Assembly (NCBI RefSeq): GCF_036330325.1
Contig: NZ_JAZDRO010000004.1
Location: forward strand, 269,211 to 333,210
Length of the DNA stretch: 64,000 bases
Reading direction: 5' to 3'
Source: Hyphobacterium marinum
GTDB lineage: Bacteria > Pseudomonadota > Alphaproteobacteria > Caulobacterales > Maricaulaceae
Made by a program: the position numbers and the translations under genes. Each line of letters opens with the position of its first letter. Within the stretch, counting starts at the first letter, position 1. The notes under the pieces were generated by a model. It saw only the letters and a list, made by a program, of their open reading frames with translations, did not search any database and was not told the origin of the DNA. Below, in pieces: positions 23,876 through 32,602 of the stretch.

Positions 23876-24088
23876 CGTCGTGGCGTGACCTTGAAGCAAT
23901 TGTTGGCGGGCTGAGCAAGGCTCCAGCAAAAATGGCACCTGGACTATGATCGGCCGTTTCAGTTAGCATTATATATTTGTTAAAGCAGATAAATCTCAGT
24001 TGTTAACAAGAATGCTCCAGTACTTATTGCAGATTGAAATGAGCTATTGCAAAATCATACCATGAACCATTGGCAGAGGGTGACGATC

Positions 24089-24388
24089 ATGTTTGAGAGG
24101 CTTATATCATTCGAAACTTTTATCGCGCCGGTAATCATACAGGTTTTTTACTGGATTGGGTTTACGCTAATCACTCTAGTATCTCTGGTAATGATATTCG
24201 GCCCATTTTTGGGAAGTTGGTCGTACGAAATTTATCGGTTAATGCCGTTTACGCTTGGATCCGGATTTATCATAGGAATTCTCTATTTCATTATCGCCCA
24301 GCTTATCTGGCGGTTCCTCACCGAGCTATATCTCGTCATTTTCAGTATCAATGACCGCCTTGGCCAATTGCGCGACAAGGCCAAATAG
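24089..24388 (+). CDS. DUF4282 domain membrane protein
   Basis: 99 residues. The start at 24089 (MFERLISFETFIAPVIIQVF) has GAGGG eight bases upstream and matches the DUF4282 N-terminus; an earlier in-frame ATG at 24062 is less likely. Two helices follow, with the family ending LIWRFLTELYLVIFSINDRL. The gene and the 200 bases before it are AT-rich against the background. TTGTTA (24000-24005) and CTTATT (24023-24028) with a 17-base spacer could be its promoter. Function is unknown. Confidence 0.82.
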   Translation: MFERLISFETFIAPVIIQVFYWIGFTLITLVSLVMIFGPFLGSWSYEIYRLMPFTLGSGFIIGILYFIIAQLIWRFLTELYLVIFSINDRLGQLRDKAK

Positions 24389-24399
24389 CACGGGCTTTC

Positions 24400-25083
24400 C
24401 TAATCGAATTTCGGCGGCTCCGTCGTCGTGACCGGCCCGAAAATGTCCTCGAAGGCCGCTTTCATGGCCGTATCCACCGAACCCATGTCGGATGTCTTGG
24501 CGAGGTCCGACAGACTGGTCACGCCATAGCGGTATTCTGAAATGCCGCACGGCGTTATCCCGGTGAAGTGCGACAGGTCCGGCGCGACATTCAGCGCCAC
24601 ACCGTGAAACGACACCCAGCGCCGAAGACGTACGCCAATAGCGGCGATCTTGTCTTCAAAGCCTTCGCCTTTGTCCGGACGATCCACCCACACACCGACG
24701 CGGCCCTCGCGACGGTCTGCCGTGATACCGAACGGCGCGACGCTGGCGGTCAGCCAGCGCTCCAGGTTGCGCACGAATTTGCGCGCATCACGGCCGCGCT
24801 TCGTCAGGTCCAGCATGACATAGCCAACCCGCTGGCCCGGCCCGTGATAGGTGTATTCGCCGCCTCGTCCGGTCGGATAGACCGGAAACCGGTCCGGGTC
24901 GCGCAGATCGGTAATCTTTGCGCTCGTGCCTGCCGAATAGAGCGGGGGGTGTTCCAGAAGCCAGACCAGTTCCGGCGCTGTTCCGTCGGCAATGGCGGCC
25001 GCGCGCGCCTCCATGAAGGCGACGGCTTCGGGGTAGGGCACGAGGCCGGTCGAAACCGCCCATTCGGTGTGTAGATCGTCCAT
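24400..25083 (-). CDS. lipB: Octanoyltransferase (lipoate biosynthesis)
   Basis: 227 residues. It transfers octanoate from acyl-carrier protein to lipoyl domains. Family motifs are LEHPPLYSAGTSAKITDL, the substrate-pocket GRGGEYTYHGPGQRVGY, EDKIAAIGVRLRRWVSFHG with its invariant Lys, and the catalytic cysteine in GITPCGISEYRYGVTSL. It is convergent with the DUF4282 gene (11 bp). lipA is not in the window. Confidence 0.95.
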   Translation of the reverse strand: MDDLHTEWAVSTGLVPYPEAVAFMEARAAAIADGTAPELVWLLEHPPLYSAGTSAKITDLRDPDRFPVYPTGRGGEYTYHGPGQRVGYVMLDLTKRGRDARKFVRNLERWLTASVAPFGITADRREGRVGVWVDRPDKGEGFEDKIAAIGVRLRRWVSFHGVALNVAPDLSHFTGITPCGISEYRYGVTSLSDLAKTSDMGSVDTAMKAAFEDIFGPVTTTEPPKFD

Positions 25084-25173
25084 CGGCCTTTGAGAGTCTT
25101 AACCTGTCGGAAACACGGGCCGGTCAACATTGGCGTCCGAGGGCAAGGACGCAAGTGCGAAGGGGTTTGGCCA

Positions 25174-25422
25174 GTGAGTCAGTTGGGTGCGGTGAAGGTG
25201 GAATTGTCGGTCGTTCTGGGCCGGTCATCCATGCCGATTCAGCAGTTTCTGCGCATGGGCCGCGGTGCGGTCATCCCGCTCGACACCGAGGAAGACGCGC
25301 CGATCTGGATTCTTGCCAACAACCACCCGATTGCGCGCGGCGAGATCGTCATCCAGGGCGACCGGGTGACGGTGGAAATCCTCGGGCCGGCAGACGTCAA
25401 CGCGTTCAACGCGGCGGCCTGA
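25174..25422 (+). CDS. Small FliN/FliM C-terminal (SpoA) domain protein
   Basis: 82 residues from a GTG start at 25174 (AAGGGG nine bases upstream); the frame upstream is non-homologous. It is a single surface-presentation-of-antigens domain: VKVELSVVLGRSSMPIQQFL, GAVIPLDTEEDAPIWILANN, ARGEIVIQGDRVTVEIL. This domain forms the flagellar C-ring in FliN and FliM. A motor role is the simplest reading, but there is no other flagellar gene in the window, so it may be an extra FliN-like component. Confidence 0.85.
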   Translation: MSQLGAVKVELSVVLGRSSMPIQQFLRMGRGAVIPLDTEEDAPIWILANNHPIARGEIVIQGDRVTVEILGPADVNAFNAAA

Positions 25423-25489
25423 CAAAGACGGCATGTGAAGGCTTCACAAGCCGGGCATCGCCTGCTATCTCCCGCCTCCTTCCAGATAC

Positions 25490-25576
25490 GCGGCCGTGGC
25501 GGAACTGGTAGACGCGCAGCGTTGAGGTCGCTGTGGGGTAAAACCCGTGGAAGTTCGAGTCTTCTCGGCCGCACCA
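25490..25576 (+). tRNA. tRNA-Leu (GAG anticodon)
   Basis: Class II tRNA of 87 bases with encoded CCA (25574-25576). The acceptor stem is GCGGCCG/CGGCCGC, and the anticodon arm CAGCG-TTGAGGT-CGCTG places GAG at 25524-25526. There is a long variable arm (GTGGGGTAAAACCCGT) and a T arm with GTTCGAGTC. It reads CUC and CUU codons. Confidence 0.96.
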
Positions 25577-25582
25577 TTTTTG

Positions 25583-25620
25583 AAAACGCCGTCCGCTCAG
25601 CCGGGCGGCGTTTTTGTTTT
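25583..25620. terminator. Bidirectional terminator between tRNA-Leu and a membrane-protein gene
   Basis: Stem AAAACGCCG (25583-25591)/CGGCGTTTT (25606-25614) is followed by TTTTTGTTTT on the plus strand and by TTTTCAAAAA on the minus strand. It ends the tRNA transcript. The last codons of the convergent gene lie inside it. Confidence 0.85.
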
Positions 25621-26544
25621 CTCTGCAGAGCTAGCCTCATACGCCGCGACCAGCATCCCGATGCCGATCAGGAACATGAAGGCGATCCAGAGATTTTGCG
25701 GCAATGAAATGAATAGGAGGCTTGGCCAACTCGTCGATGCGCCGCCGAGAAAATAGCCACTCCCCTGAATGTCCAGAAACGGGGTTGCAGCCAACCTGCC
25801 GAGCCAAAGAATCAGAGTGTTTCCTGAACTGACCACCGCGAGGCTGAGGCAGACCGTCAGAGCCAATGTGAGCGTGCGACGGCTGAAATATCTCAAGGGG
25901 ACGCGTCGGTCGTTTCGGGCCGATGATACCAGTTTCAAAAGGAAAGGGGCGAGGATCAGGGCAAGCGTGACATGATAAATGCCGAGGGCGATACGAGATA
26001 AATCCCACCGCAATCCGGAATCACTGATCCAGCCAGCGGCACCGAGTTGGTAGACAAACGGTACGTGGTTAGCACGCAACACGTCAAACAAGACGAATGG
26101 AACAAAAACGGATAGTTTCAGCGCCAGATACCAGAGGCCCAGCACGATCCAACGAGGCTCGGAATTGGGTGATGTTGATCGCGGTTTTCCGGCCCAAACG
26201 CCAACGGCAAACACGGACGCGGCGAGCAGCCACATCGATATGACAAACGACATACCGTAGAGAAAGCCGGCATTGCCCAGCAAGCCGTCACGAGACGCGA
26301 AGTGTACGCTCCAGAGCGCAATTGACCGACCGAGTCCGAAATCGAGCGCAGCGAGAAATAGGACGAGAATTAGGCCGGCTCTCCAGTGATCGGCGAAATG
26401 GCGTAGCGACCCGGCGATCAGATGACCTGTGTGGACGGTCTTCCCGTCGGCCTTCCACGGATACTTGGCGTTGAAGACCAGAATGATGAAGGCCGCCAAG
26501 GCGAAGCCGATCCAGTACCAGGGTATGATCGAAGCAAACTCCAT
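25597..26544 (-). CDS. Hypothetical multi-pass membrane protein
   Basis: 315 residues starting MEFASIIPWYWIGFALAAFI at 26544, with GGGGAG nine bases upstream (the 26613 alternative lacks a site). About seven helices are predicted, separated by short basic loops. No family motif is recognised. GC content is somewhat lower than in neighbours. The C-terminal KTKTPPG is encoded by the terminator hairpin that follows tRNA-Leu. It diverges from mgtE. Confidence 0.7.
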   Translation of the reverse strand: MEFASIIPWYWIGFALAAFIILVFNAKYPWKADGKTVHTGHLIAGSLRHFADHWRAGLILVLFLAALDFGLGRSIALWSVHFASRDGLLGNAGFLYGMSFVISMWLLAASVFAVGVWAGKPRSTSPNSEPRWIVLGLWYLALKLSVFVPFVLFDVLRANHVPFVYQLGAAGWISDSGLRWDLSRIALGIYHVTLALILAPFLLKLVSSARNDRRVPLRYFSRRTLTLALTVCLSLAVVSSGNTLILWLGRLAATPFLDIQGSGYFLGGASTSWPSLLFISLPQNLWIAFMFLIGIGMLVAAYEASSAEKTKTPPG

Positions 26545-26659
26545 CCCACCACACTCCCCGTATCGCGCAAGAAAATCCAGCGATAAGCGGGCGCGCCATC
26601 TTACGCGCGTCATCCGAACGCCCTAGCATTGGGCCGACTCCCGCCGAGAGGGTGCCGCC

Positions 26660-28048
26660 ATGGCCGATCCCGCGTCCGAAATGCCCCCTGAAGACACCGG
26701 CCCGTCCGCTGATGTCGATCTGACCCTGATCGCCGCGCTCGCCGGCGCGGTCGACGATGGCGATGCGGCTTCAGTGGCGCGGATACTGGCACCGCTGCAC
26801 CCTGCGGACATCGCCGACCTGCTTGAACAGCTGTCCGGTGAACAGCTGCGCACGCTGGTCGAACTGGCCCCGGAAGTCCTGACGGGTGACGTGCTCGCCG
26901 AGCTCGACGCCGACACGCGCGAAGTCGTCACTGACGAGTTGCATCCGTCCCAGCTCGCTGCCGCCATCCAGGACCTCGACACCGATGACGCCATCGAGGT
27001 GGTCGAGGAACTCGACGACGATGTGCGTCAGCAAGTGCTGTCTGAAGTCTCGAACGAGGATCGCGCGGCGCTGGAATCCGGTCTCGCCTTCGACGAGGAA
27101 ACCGCCGGCCGGTTGATGCAGCGCGAATTCGTTGCGGCCCCCGAATTCTGGACGGTCGGGCATACCATCGACCACATGCGGGCCCATGGAGACGACCTGC
27201 CCGAGCTCTTTTTCGAAGTCTATGTCGTTGATACTGCTTTCCGGCCCATCGGCGAGGTTCCGGTCAGCCATCTGATGCGCGCGCATCGCGACGTACAGCT
27301 CGCCGATATCATGCTGGCACCGAAGGTCAAGGTGACGCCCGAGACCGACCAGGAAGAGGTCGCCTACTTCTTCGAGAAATACCACCTCATCTCCGCGCCC
27401 GTGGTCGACGAAGGCGGGCGGCTCACCGGCATGCTGACGGTCGACGACATGGTCGACGTCATCCAGGAAGAGAACAAGGAAGACCTGCTCGCGCTGGCCG
27501 GCGTGAACGATGCGGGCCTCGCCGATACGGTGATGCAGTCGGTCCGCTCGCGCGCGCCCTGGCTGCTGGTCAATCTGGCAACGGCCATACTGGCATCAGG
27601 CGTCATTGCGCTCTTTGAAGGCGCGATCAGCCAGCTCGTCGCGCTCGCCGTTTTGATGCCCATCGTGGCCTCGATGGGCGGCAATGCGGGCACGCAGTCG
27701 CTGGCCGTTGCGGTGCGCGCGATTGCCTCGCGCGACCTCACCTCGGCAAACGCCCGCCGCGTCATCTGGCGCGAGGTCATGACCGGCACGTTCAACGGTC
27801 TCATATTTGCCGTAGTGATGGGGATCGTGGCGGGGGTGTGGTTCCAGAACCTCGCCCTGGCCGGTGTGATCGCCATCGCGATGATCATCAATCTGGCCTG
27901 TGCCGGCCTGGCAGGTATTGTGGTGCCACTCGGACTGAAGCGGTTCGGGGCCGACCCGGCGGTGGCGTCCTCGGTCTTTGTCACCACGGTGACGGATGTC
28001 GTGGGCTTCTTCGCCTTTCTCGGCCTGGCGGCGCTGGTCCTGCTATAG
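26660..28048 (+). CDS. mgtE: Magnesium transporter MgtE
   Basis: 462 residues in family order: an acidic N domain with LHPADIADLLEQLSGEQL helices (about 20-150), two CBS domains (about 150-275, ending FFEKYHLISAPVVDEGGRL and MVDVIQEENKEDLLALAGV), a plug helix, and five transmembrane helices from about 300. The membrane part has the conserved PIVASMGGNAGTQSLAV motif, whose Asn/Gly residues line the pore. It imports Mg2+ and is gated by Mg2+ binding in the cytoplasmic domains. No M-box riboswitch is apparent in the 115 bases upstream. Confidence 0.95.
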   Translation: MADPASEMPPEDTGPSADVDLTLIAALAGAVDDGDAASVARILAPLHPADIADLLEQLSGEQLRTLVELAPEVLTGDVLAELDADTREVVTDELHPSQLAAAIQDLDTDDAIEVVEELDDDVRQQVLSEVSNEDRAALESGLAFDEETAGRLMQREFVAAPEFWTVGHTIDHMRAHGDDLPELFFEVYVVDTAFRPIGEVPVSHLMRAHRDVQLADIMLAPKVKVTPETDQEEVAYFFEKYHLISAPVVDEGGRLTGMLTVDDMVDVIQEENKEDLLALAGVNDAGLADTVMQSVRSRAPWLLVNLATAILASGVIALFEGAISQLVALAVLMPIVASMGGNAGTQSLAVAVRAIASRDLTSANARRVIWREVMTGTFNGLIFAVVMGIVAGVWFQNLALAGVIAIAMIINLACAGLAGIVVPLGLKRFGADPAVASSVFVTTVTDVVGFFAFLGLAALVLL

Positions 28049-28081
28049 TGTGCCGGTATCGGTAATTCGGAGTTCGATCTC

Positions 28082-29029
28082 GTGTTGCGCAAATTTCTCA
28101 CTGCTCTTGCCCTTGTCTGCCTCTGGCCAGCGCTCGCATCTGCCCAGGGCGAATGGCGCGATGGTCCGGCCTTGCTGTCTCCGCGATCCGGACTGGCGGC
28201 GGCAGAGCTGGAGGGTAAAATCTACGCAGCCGGCGGGGCGGGCCTGACCCAGCCGCGCAACGAGGTCGAGGTCTTCGATCCCGACCTCGGTGAATGGCGC
28301 GACGTGACGGCATTGCCCTCCGGCCTGGAACGTTTCGGCATGACGGCGGCGAATGGCCGTCTCTATGCCGCAGGCGGCTATGCGGCGCGCGAAGGCGTGC
28401 GCCCCATCGCTGACATGTGGTCCTACGCGCCCGAGACCGGCGTGTGGCAGCGCGAGACGGCGATGCCGGGGCCGATGGCCTCGTTCCAGCTGGTGGGTCA
28501 TGACGGGCATCTCTACGCCCTTGGCGGCGAGACCGGCACGTCCGGCATGTTCGTCTTCGACATTGAAGCGCGGGAATGGACGGCACGCGACGATACACCG
28601 GACGATGTATCCCGCCGTGGCGGGGCGGCCGTCGTGGTCGACGGGCGCATCCTGTTTATCGGCGGCGCCCACAGCGGCATCGCGACCGAGCGCGTGGACG
28701 TTTACGACATCGCCAGCGGAACCTGGTCGCAGGCCGCCGACATGCCGACACCGCGCGCGGGTCACGCCGCCGTCCTCTCCGGGGGACGCATTCACGTGTT
28801 CGGCGGACGCGGTGAAGACCTCAGCCGGACGCTGTCTGATCACATCTCCTATGACCCGGTAACGGACAGCTGGAGAGCGGAAAGCGAACTGCGCTCGCCG
28901 CGGACCGATGCGGCTGCCGCAACCCTCAATGGGATGGTCTATCTCGTCGGTGGCGGGGCCGGAGGCGGCTTCTTCGCGCCCTTCACGGCGATCGACGTCA
29001 CCGACATCTTCGTGCCCGACGGTCACTGA
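28082..29029 (+). CDS. Secreted kelch-repeat beta-propeller protein
   Basis: 315 residues, GTG start with GGAG upstream. The signal peptide LTALALVCLWPALASA precedes six kelch blades of about 48 residues, each with a GG pair and an aromatic residue: KIYAAGGAGL, RLYAAGGYAA, HLYALGGETG, RILFIGGAHS, RIHVFGGRGE and MVYLVGGGAG. The propeller is probably periplasmic and binds an unknown ligand. spmX starts 62 bp downstream. Confidence 0.85.
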   Translation: MLRKFLTALALVCLWPALASAQGEWRDGPALLSPRSGLAAAELEGKIYAAGGAGLTQPRNEVEVFDPDLGEWRDVTALPSGLERFGMTAANGRLYAAGGYAAREGVRPIADMWSYAPETGVWQRETAMPGPMASFQLVGHDGHLYALGGETGTSGMFVFDIEAREWTARDDTPDDVSRRGGAAVVVDGRILFIGGAHSGIATERVDVYDIASGTWSQAADMPTPRAGHAAVLSGGRIHVFGGRGEDLSRTLSDHISYDPVTDSWRAESELRSPRTDAAAATLNGMVYLVGGGAGGGFFAPFTAIDVTDIFVPDGH

Positions 29030-29030
29030 A

Positions 29031-29046
29031 CGGCGTCCCGCTTGCA
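29031..29046 (+). promoter_or_regulatory. Candidate sigma-54 promoter of spmX
   Basis: CGGCGTCCCGCTTGCA contains GG (29032-29033), ten bases, then GC (29044-29045), with a good TTGCA -12 element and GGC at -24. Transcription would start near 29057, about 35 bases before the spmX ATG. Caulobacter spmX is known to depend on sigma-54 and TacA. The match here is by sequence only. Confidence 0.4.
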
Positions 29047-29091
29047 ATGCCGGTCCCGCTATACAAGGGGCCGTGCCGGATTGGGACAAAG

Positions 29092-30705
29092 ATGAAGCCG
29101 CGTCTGAAATCGACAAGCGCCGCGCGTGATCTGATCAAGCGCTTTGAACCTTTCCTCGCCGTGGCGGAACGCGGCGCGGACGGTCGCTTCGTCGTGGGTT
29201 ATGGCCACCGGGCCAGCGCGCGCGAGGATGTCAGTGTCAATGAAGAGAGCGCGGACCTCCTCCTGATCTATGACGTGCTGCAGGCCGAGAAGGCCATCGA
29301 CGAGACCATCACCGAACCCCTGGGGGCCCCGCAACGCGACGCGCTGGTCAGCTTTGCGCTCGGTGTCGGTCTGGGGGCTTTCCGTCAGAGCGCGACGGCA
29401 CGCCTGATCAACCGCAATCGCTGGCGCGATGCCGCCGAGGCCATTGCCGCCTGGGGCGGGGGCATGTCACCACGCCGGGCTGCGGAGAAGGAACTCTTCC
29501 TCACTAATCTGCCCGAGGACGCAGACGAGCGCCCGGTCGAGCTGGTGATCGAATTCGAACATCCCGACCGCGACGATGATGCTGTCCTTGTCCCGCCGGT
29601 TGCGCCGGACGCCGGCGAGGCCGTTGAAAACGATACTGCGGACGAAAGCGGGGCAGACTTGGCGGCGTCGGACGAGGAAACGGCAGACGAACCTGAAATC
29701 GAGTCCGAGCCCGGTACCGAGACTGACACAGCCCCGGAAGCGCAAACCGAACCGGAAACCGAGCCCGACTCCGAACCCGAAACCGTCTTGGCTGCGCCGG
29801 TCGCAGCGATGGCGGGCCGCGACGAGATTACGGCGCGGGTTATTGCCCGGATGCGCGAGCAGATCGCCCCGCGCCGCCCGCTGGAAACCGCGCTCGCAGA
29901 CGCCGCCCCAGAGGATGCGGACGAGGACGCAGCGGAGACGGTCGACGACGAGGCCGTGGCCGAGTCGGACGTGGAACTCCCTGCCGCCAACGCGGCCGAA
30001 GTTGAAGACGATCAGGGCGGAAGCGACGAGACGCCCGCGGCACCGGCACTGGGGTTTGTGTTCTCGGGACGGGATTCCGAAAGCGCGGAAGACACCGCAA
30101 TGCCTGTCGAGCCCGACCTTGGCGACGACGAGGCGCCCGAAGACAATGTTGATGACACCGGGGAAGTGGCGGCCGAAGAGGTTGAGGCCAGCGACAGCCT
30201 TGATGCTGCGGCCAATGACGTCGACGCGCCACCCATGCTGACCGGTGATACTCCGGCCCGCGCCCGGGGCGCGACCGGCGAAGCTGGCGGGCTGGACGCG
30301 GCCAATGACCTGGCCGAAGAGCTGCGTGATGCCGAGGACGAACACGCCACACTGGCCGATGACCTGCCCGAACCGGCGGAGATCGATCCGAGCCTCGTGC
30401 CCGAGGACGAGCCGGCCGCGCCGGCGGCGGGCGGATGGCGCAATGGCGATTCCAGCGCGGCTCCTGCACCGTCTTCAGGCCGGTGGGGCACGATTGCGGT
30501 CTTTGCCGTGGGGCTTCTGACCATGGTGGCCGGTGTGGTCGAGACGATCACACGCCTGGATCACTATCTCGAAACCCGCACGCTGTTGTTCGGACCGGCG
30601 GCCGCTGTCGCGGGCTTTATCCTGTTCTCCGGTGCAGCCATCACGCTGCTGGGCCGGGTGTTTGCGCCCAAGGAAGTCGAGCGGAAATCCGGTCCGCTGC
30701 CTTGA
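29092..30705 (+). CDS. spmX: SpmX-like polarity protein (degenerate GH24 domain, acidic linker, two TM helices)
   Basis: 537 residues from ATG 29092 (MKPRLKSTSAARDLIKRFEP). The N-terminal 150 residues are a GH24 muramidase fold with VVGYGHRASARE and AAEKELFLTN. Against T4-type lysozymes the catalytic Glu is kept (Glu19), but the Asp and Thr positions hold Gly28 and Val34. A 300-residue Asp/Glu/Ala-rich, Pro-containing linker follows, then two membrane helices at about 466-486 and 502-520. This is the SpmX architecture. In Caulobacter SpmX localises and activates the kinase DivJ at the stalked pole. The start choice and length fit that family. It implies a dimorphic life cycle; divJ is not in the window. 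Confidence 0.88.
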   Translation: MKPRLKSTSAARDLIKRFEPFLAVAERGADGRFVVGYGHRASAREDVSVNEESADLLLIYDVLQAEKAIDETITEPLGAPQRDALVSFALGVGLGAFRQSATARLINRNRWRDAAEAIAAWGGGMSPRRAAEKELFLTNLPEDADERPVELVIEFEHPDRDDDAVLVPPVAPDAGEAVENDTADESGADLAASDEETADEPEIESEPGTETDTAPEAQTEPETEPDSEPETVLAAPVAAMAGRDEITARVIARMREQIAPRRPLETALADAAPEDADEDAAETVDDEAVAESDVELPAANAAEVEDDQGGSDETPAAPALGFVFSGRDSESAEDTAMPVEPDLGDDEAPEDNVDDTGEVAAEEVEASDSLDAAANDVDAPPMLTGDTPARARGATGEAGGLDAANDLAEELRDAEDEHATLADDLPEPAEIDPSLVPEDEPAAPAAGGWRNGDSSAAPAPSSGRWGTIAVFAVGLLTMVAGVVETITRLDHYLETRTLLFGPAAAVAGFILFSGAAITLLGRVFAPKEVERKSGPLP

Positions 30706-30725
30706 CCGGGTGATGGCTTTGCGCC

Positions 30726-31910
30726 ATGTCCCGCGTCATGATCCCGAACCAGTACCCCTCCATGAATTTCGACCTCGGCGACACCGCCGAGATGATCCGC
30801 GACACCGTGCGCAGCTTTGCGTCCGACGAGCTCGCGCCGCGCGCCGCGCAGATTGACGAGAGCGACGAGTTCCCGGCCGATCTCTGGCGCAAGATGGGCG
30901 ATCTTGGCCTGCTCGGCATCACGGTCGAGGAGGAGTGGGGCGGCACGGGCCTGGGGTATCTCGAACACGTCATCGCCATGGAAGAGATTTCGCGCGGGTC
31001 GGCTTCTGTGGGCCTGTCCTACGGCGCGCACTCCAATCTCTGCGTCAACCAGATCCGCCGTTGGGCGACCGACGACCAGAAAAAGCGCTATCTCGAAAAA
31101 CTCGTCACCGGCGAGCATGTCGGCGCGCTCGCCATGTCCGAACCCGGCGCAGGGTCCGATGTCGTCTCGATGCGCCTGAAGGCGGAAAAGAAGGGCGACC
31201 GCTACATCCTCAACGGCTCGAAGATGTGGATCACCAACGGCCCGTCCGCCGACGTGATCGTCGTCTATGCCAAGACCGACCCGAAAGGCGGTTCCAAAGG
31301 CATCACGGCCTTCCTGATCGAGAAAGGCATGCCCGGCTTCTCCATCGCGCAGAAGCTGTCCAAGCTGGGGATGCGCGGTTCGGAAACCGGTGAACTCGTC
31401 TTCGAAGACTGCGAAGTGCCCGAAGAGAACGTCATGGGCGAGGTCGGCGGCGGGGTGAAAATCCTGATGTCCGGGCTCGACTATGAGCGCGCCGTGCTGT
31501 CGGCCGGTCCCATCGGCATCATGCAGACCTGCATGGATGTAGTCCTGCCCTATGTGCACGAGCGCAAGCAGTTCGATCAGCCGATCGGCTCCTTCCAGCT
31601 GGTGCAGGGCAAGCTCGCCGACATGTATGTACGCATGAATGCCGCGCGCGCCTATGTCTATTCGGTCGCCAAGGCCTGTGACCGGGGCGAGACGGCCCGC
31701 AAGGACGCCGCTGGGGCGATCCTCTTTGCTGCCGAAACCGCGACCCAGGTTGCGCTCGATGCGATCCAGCTCCTCGGTGGCAACGGCTATATCAATGAGT
31801 ATCCGACCGGGCGCCTCCTGCGCGATGCCAAGCTCTACGAGATCGGCGCGGGCACGAGCGAGATCCGCCGCTGGCTGATTGGCCGCGAGCTGTTCAACGA
31901 AAGCGCGTGA
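30726..31910 (+). CDS. ivd: Isovaleryl-CoA dehydrogenase
   Basis: 394-residue acyl-CoA dehydrogenase. It converts isovaleryl-CoA to 3-methylcrotonyl-CoA in leucine breakdown, passing electrons to ETF. The FAD and substrate segments AMSEPGAGSDVVSMRL and MWITNGP are present. The catalytic base is Glu254 in GLDYERAVLS, the IVD-specific position, unlike the later Glu of most acyl-CoA dehydrogenases. The C-terminus has QLLGGNGYINEYPTGRLLRD. The ATG at 30738 is an alternative start. MccB at 38.1 kb catalyses the next step with MccA, which is not seen. Confidence 0.92.
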   Translation: MSRVMIPNQYPSMNFDLGDTAEMIRDTVRSFASDELAPRAAQIDESDEFPADLWRKMGDLGLLGITVEEEWGGTGLGYLEHVIAMEEISRGSASVGLSYGAHSNLCVNQIRRWATDDQKKRYLEKLVTGEHVGALAMSEPGAGSDVVSMRLKAEKKGDRYILNGSKMWITNGPSADVIVVYAKTDPKGGSKGITAFLIEKGMPGFSIAQKLSKLGMRGSETGELVFEDCEVPEENVMGEVGGGVKILMSGLDYERAVLSAGPIGIMQTCMDVVLPYVHERKQFDQPIGSFQLVQGKLADMYVRMNAARAYVYSVAKACDRGETARKDAAGAILFAAETATQVALDAIQLLGGNGYINEYPTGRLLRDAKLYEIGAGTSEIRRWLIGRELFNESA

Positions 31911-31925
31911 TCGGTTGAGAACCTG

Positions 31926-32507
31926 TCAGTCGTTCCGGATGACTTCCCAGGTCCCAATCGACCACAGATTTGCATTGGTGTTTTCAAACCGAACGTAGGG
32001 GCTTTCGCCACTGACGAAGTCGAGGTCATGGCATCCTTCCGCGACGCCATTGAGGATCGAAGAATTTGGGCCCGAGTTGAACGAGATCGGGTAGTTGCCC
32101 CATCCGTCTCCGATGTTGACCATATTGCTGTCGAATGTCGCAGCGAAGCAGAAGCGGATTGCTCCGTAGTTAATCGATGGCGCGAGATCACCCATCATTT
32201 CATAGACTTGGTGGGTCGGCATTCCTCCCGTTCCGCTGACACACCAATAGCCGTATTCAAGGCTACTGCGGCCATGCGACCGGCCTCCTGCCTCTTGCCG
32301 GATAATCCGGCAAAAACGATTGAGGAAATCCCGGTCGAAGTCTGCTGACCGGCTCTGTCTCGAACTTCCGCGGATGCTTTCAATCAATTCGATCATGGCA
32401 TCAATGTCTGTTTGTCCGGCTGTCAGCTCATTGTCGCCGTCAAGGACCGGACCGCCTGCCGTTTGCGCGGCGAGCAGACCTGTGGCCAGCATTGCATTCA
32501 AATTCAT
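31926..32507 (-). CDS. Hypothetical secreted protein
   Basis: 193 residues with a strong GGGAGGGT ribosome-binding site and a short signal-like N-terminus (MNLNAMLATGLLAAQTAGGP). The mature part has four cysteines (FCRII, YWCVSG, RFCFAA, EGCHD), which could form two disulfides, and many Asn/Ser/Gly residues toward the end. No family is recognised. Base composition is less GC-rich than the neighbours, and the gene sits alone between ivd and a VOC gene on the opposite strand, so it may be acquired. Confidence 0.65.
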   Translation of the reverse strand: MNLNAMLATGLLAAQTAGGPVLDGDNELTAGQTDIDAMIELIESIRGSSRQSRSADFDRDFLNRFCRIIRQEAGGRSHGRSSLEYGYWCVSGTGGMPTHQVYEMMGDLAPSINYGAIRFCFAATFDSNMVNIGDGWGNYPISFNSGPNSSILNGVAEGCHDLDFVSGESPYVRFENTNANLWSIGTWEVIRND

Positions 32508-32602
32508 GATAGACCCTCCCGGCAGATAGCCTACTGCGACCTGCTGTTTGCAATCAAGGGTGGTGAAGTGGTGGGGCGCTTGAACACAGCGGAGGAACAG
32601 CC

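Noticed and set aside
26545..26659. M-box magnesium riboswitch before mgtE
   Set aside because: No recognisable M-box helices; 115 bases of divergent promoter region.
29047..29091. Upstream ATG for spmX at 29047
   Set aside because: The 15 extra residues do not belong to the family, and that start would lie upstream of the predicted transcript start.
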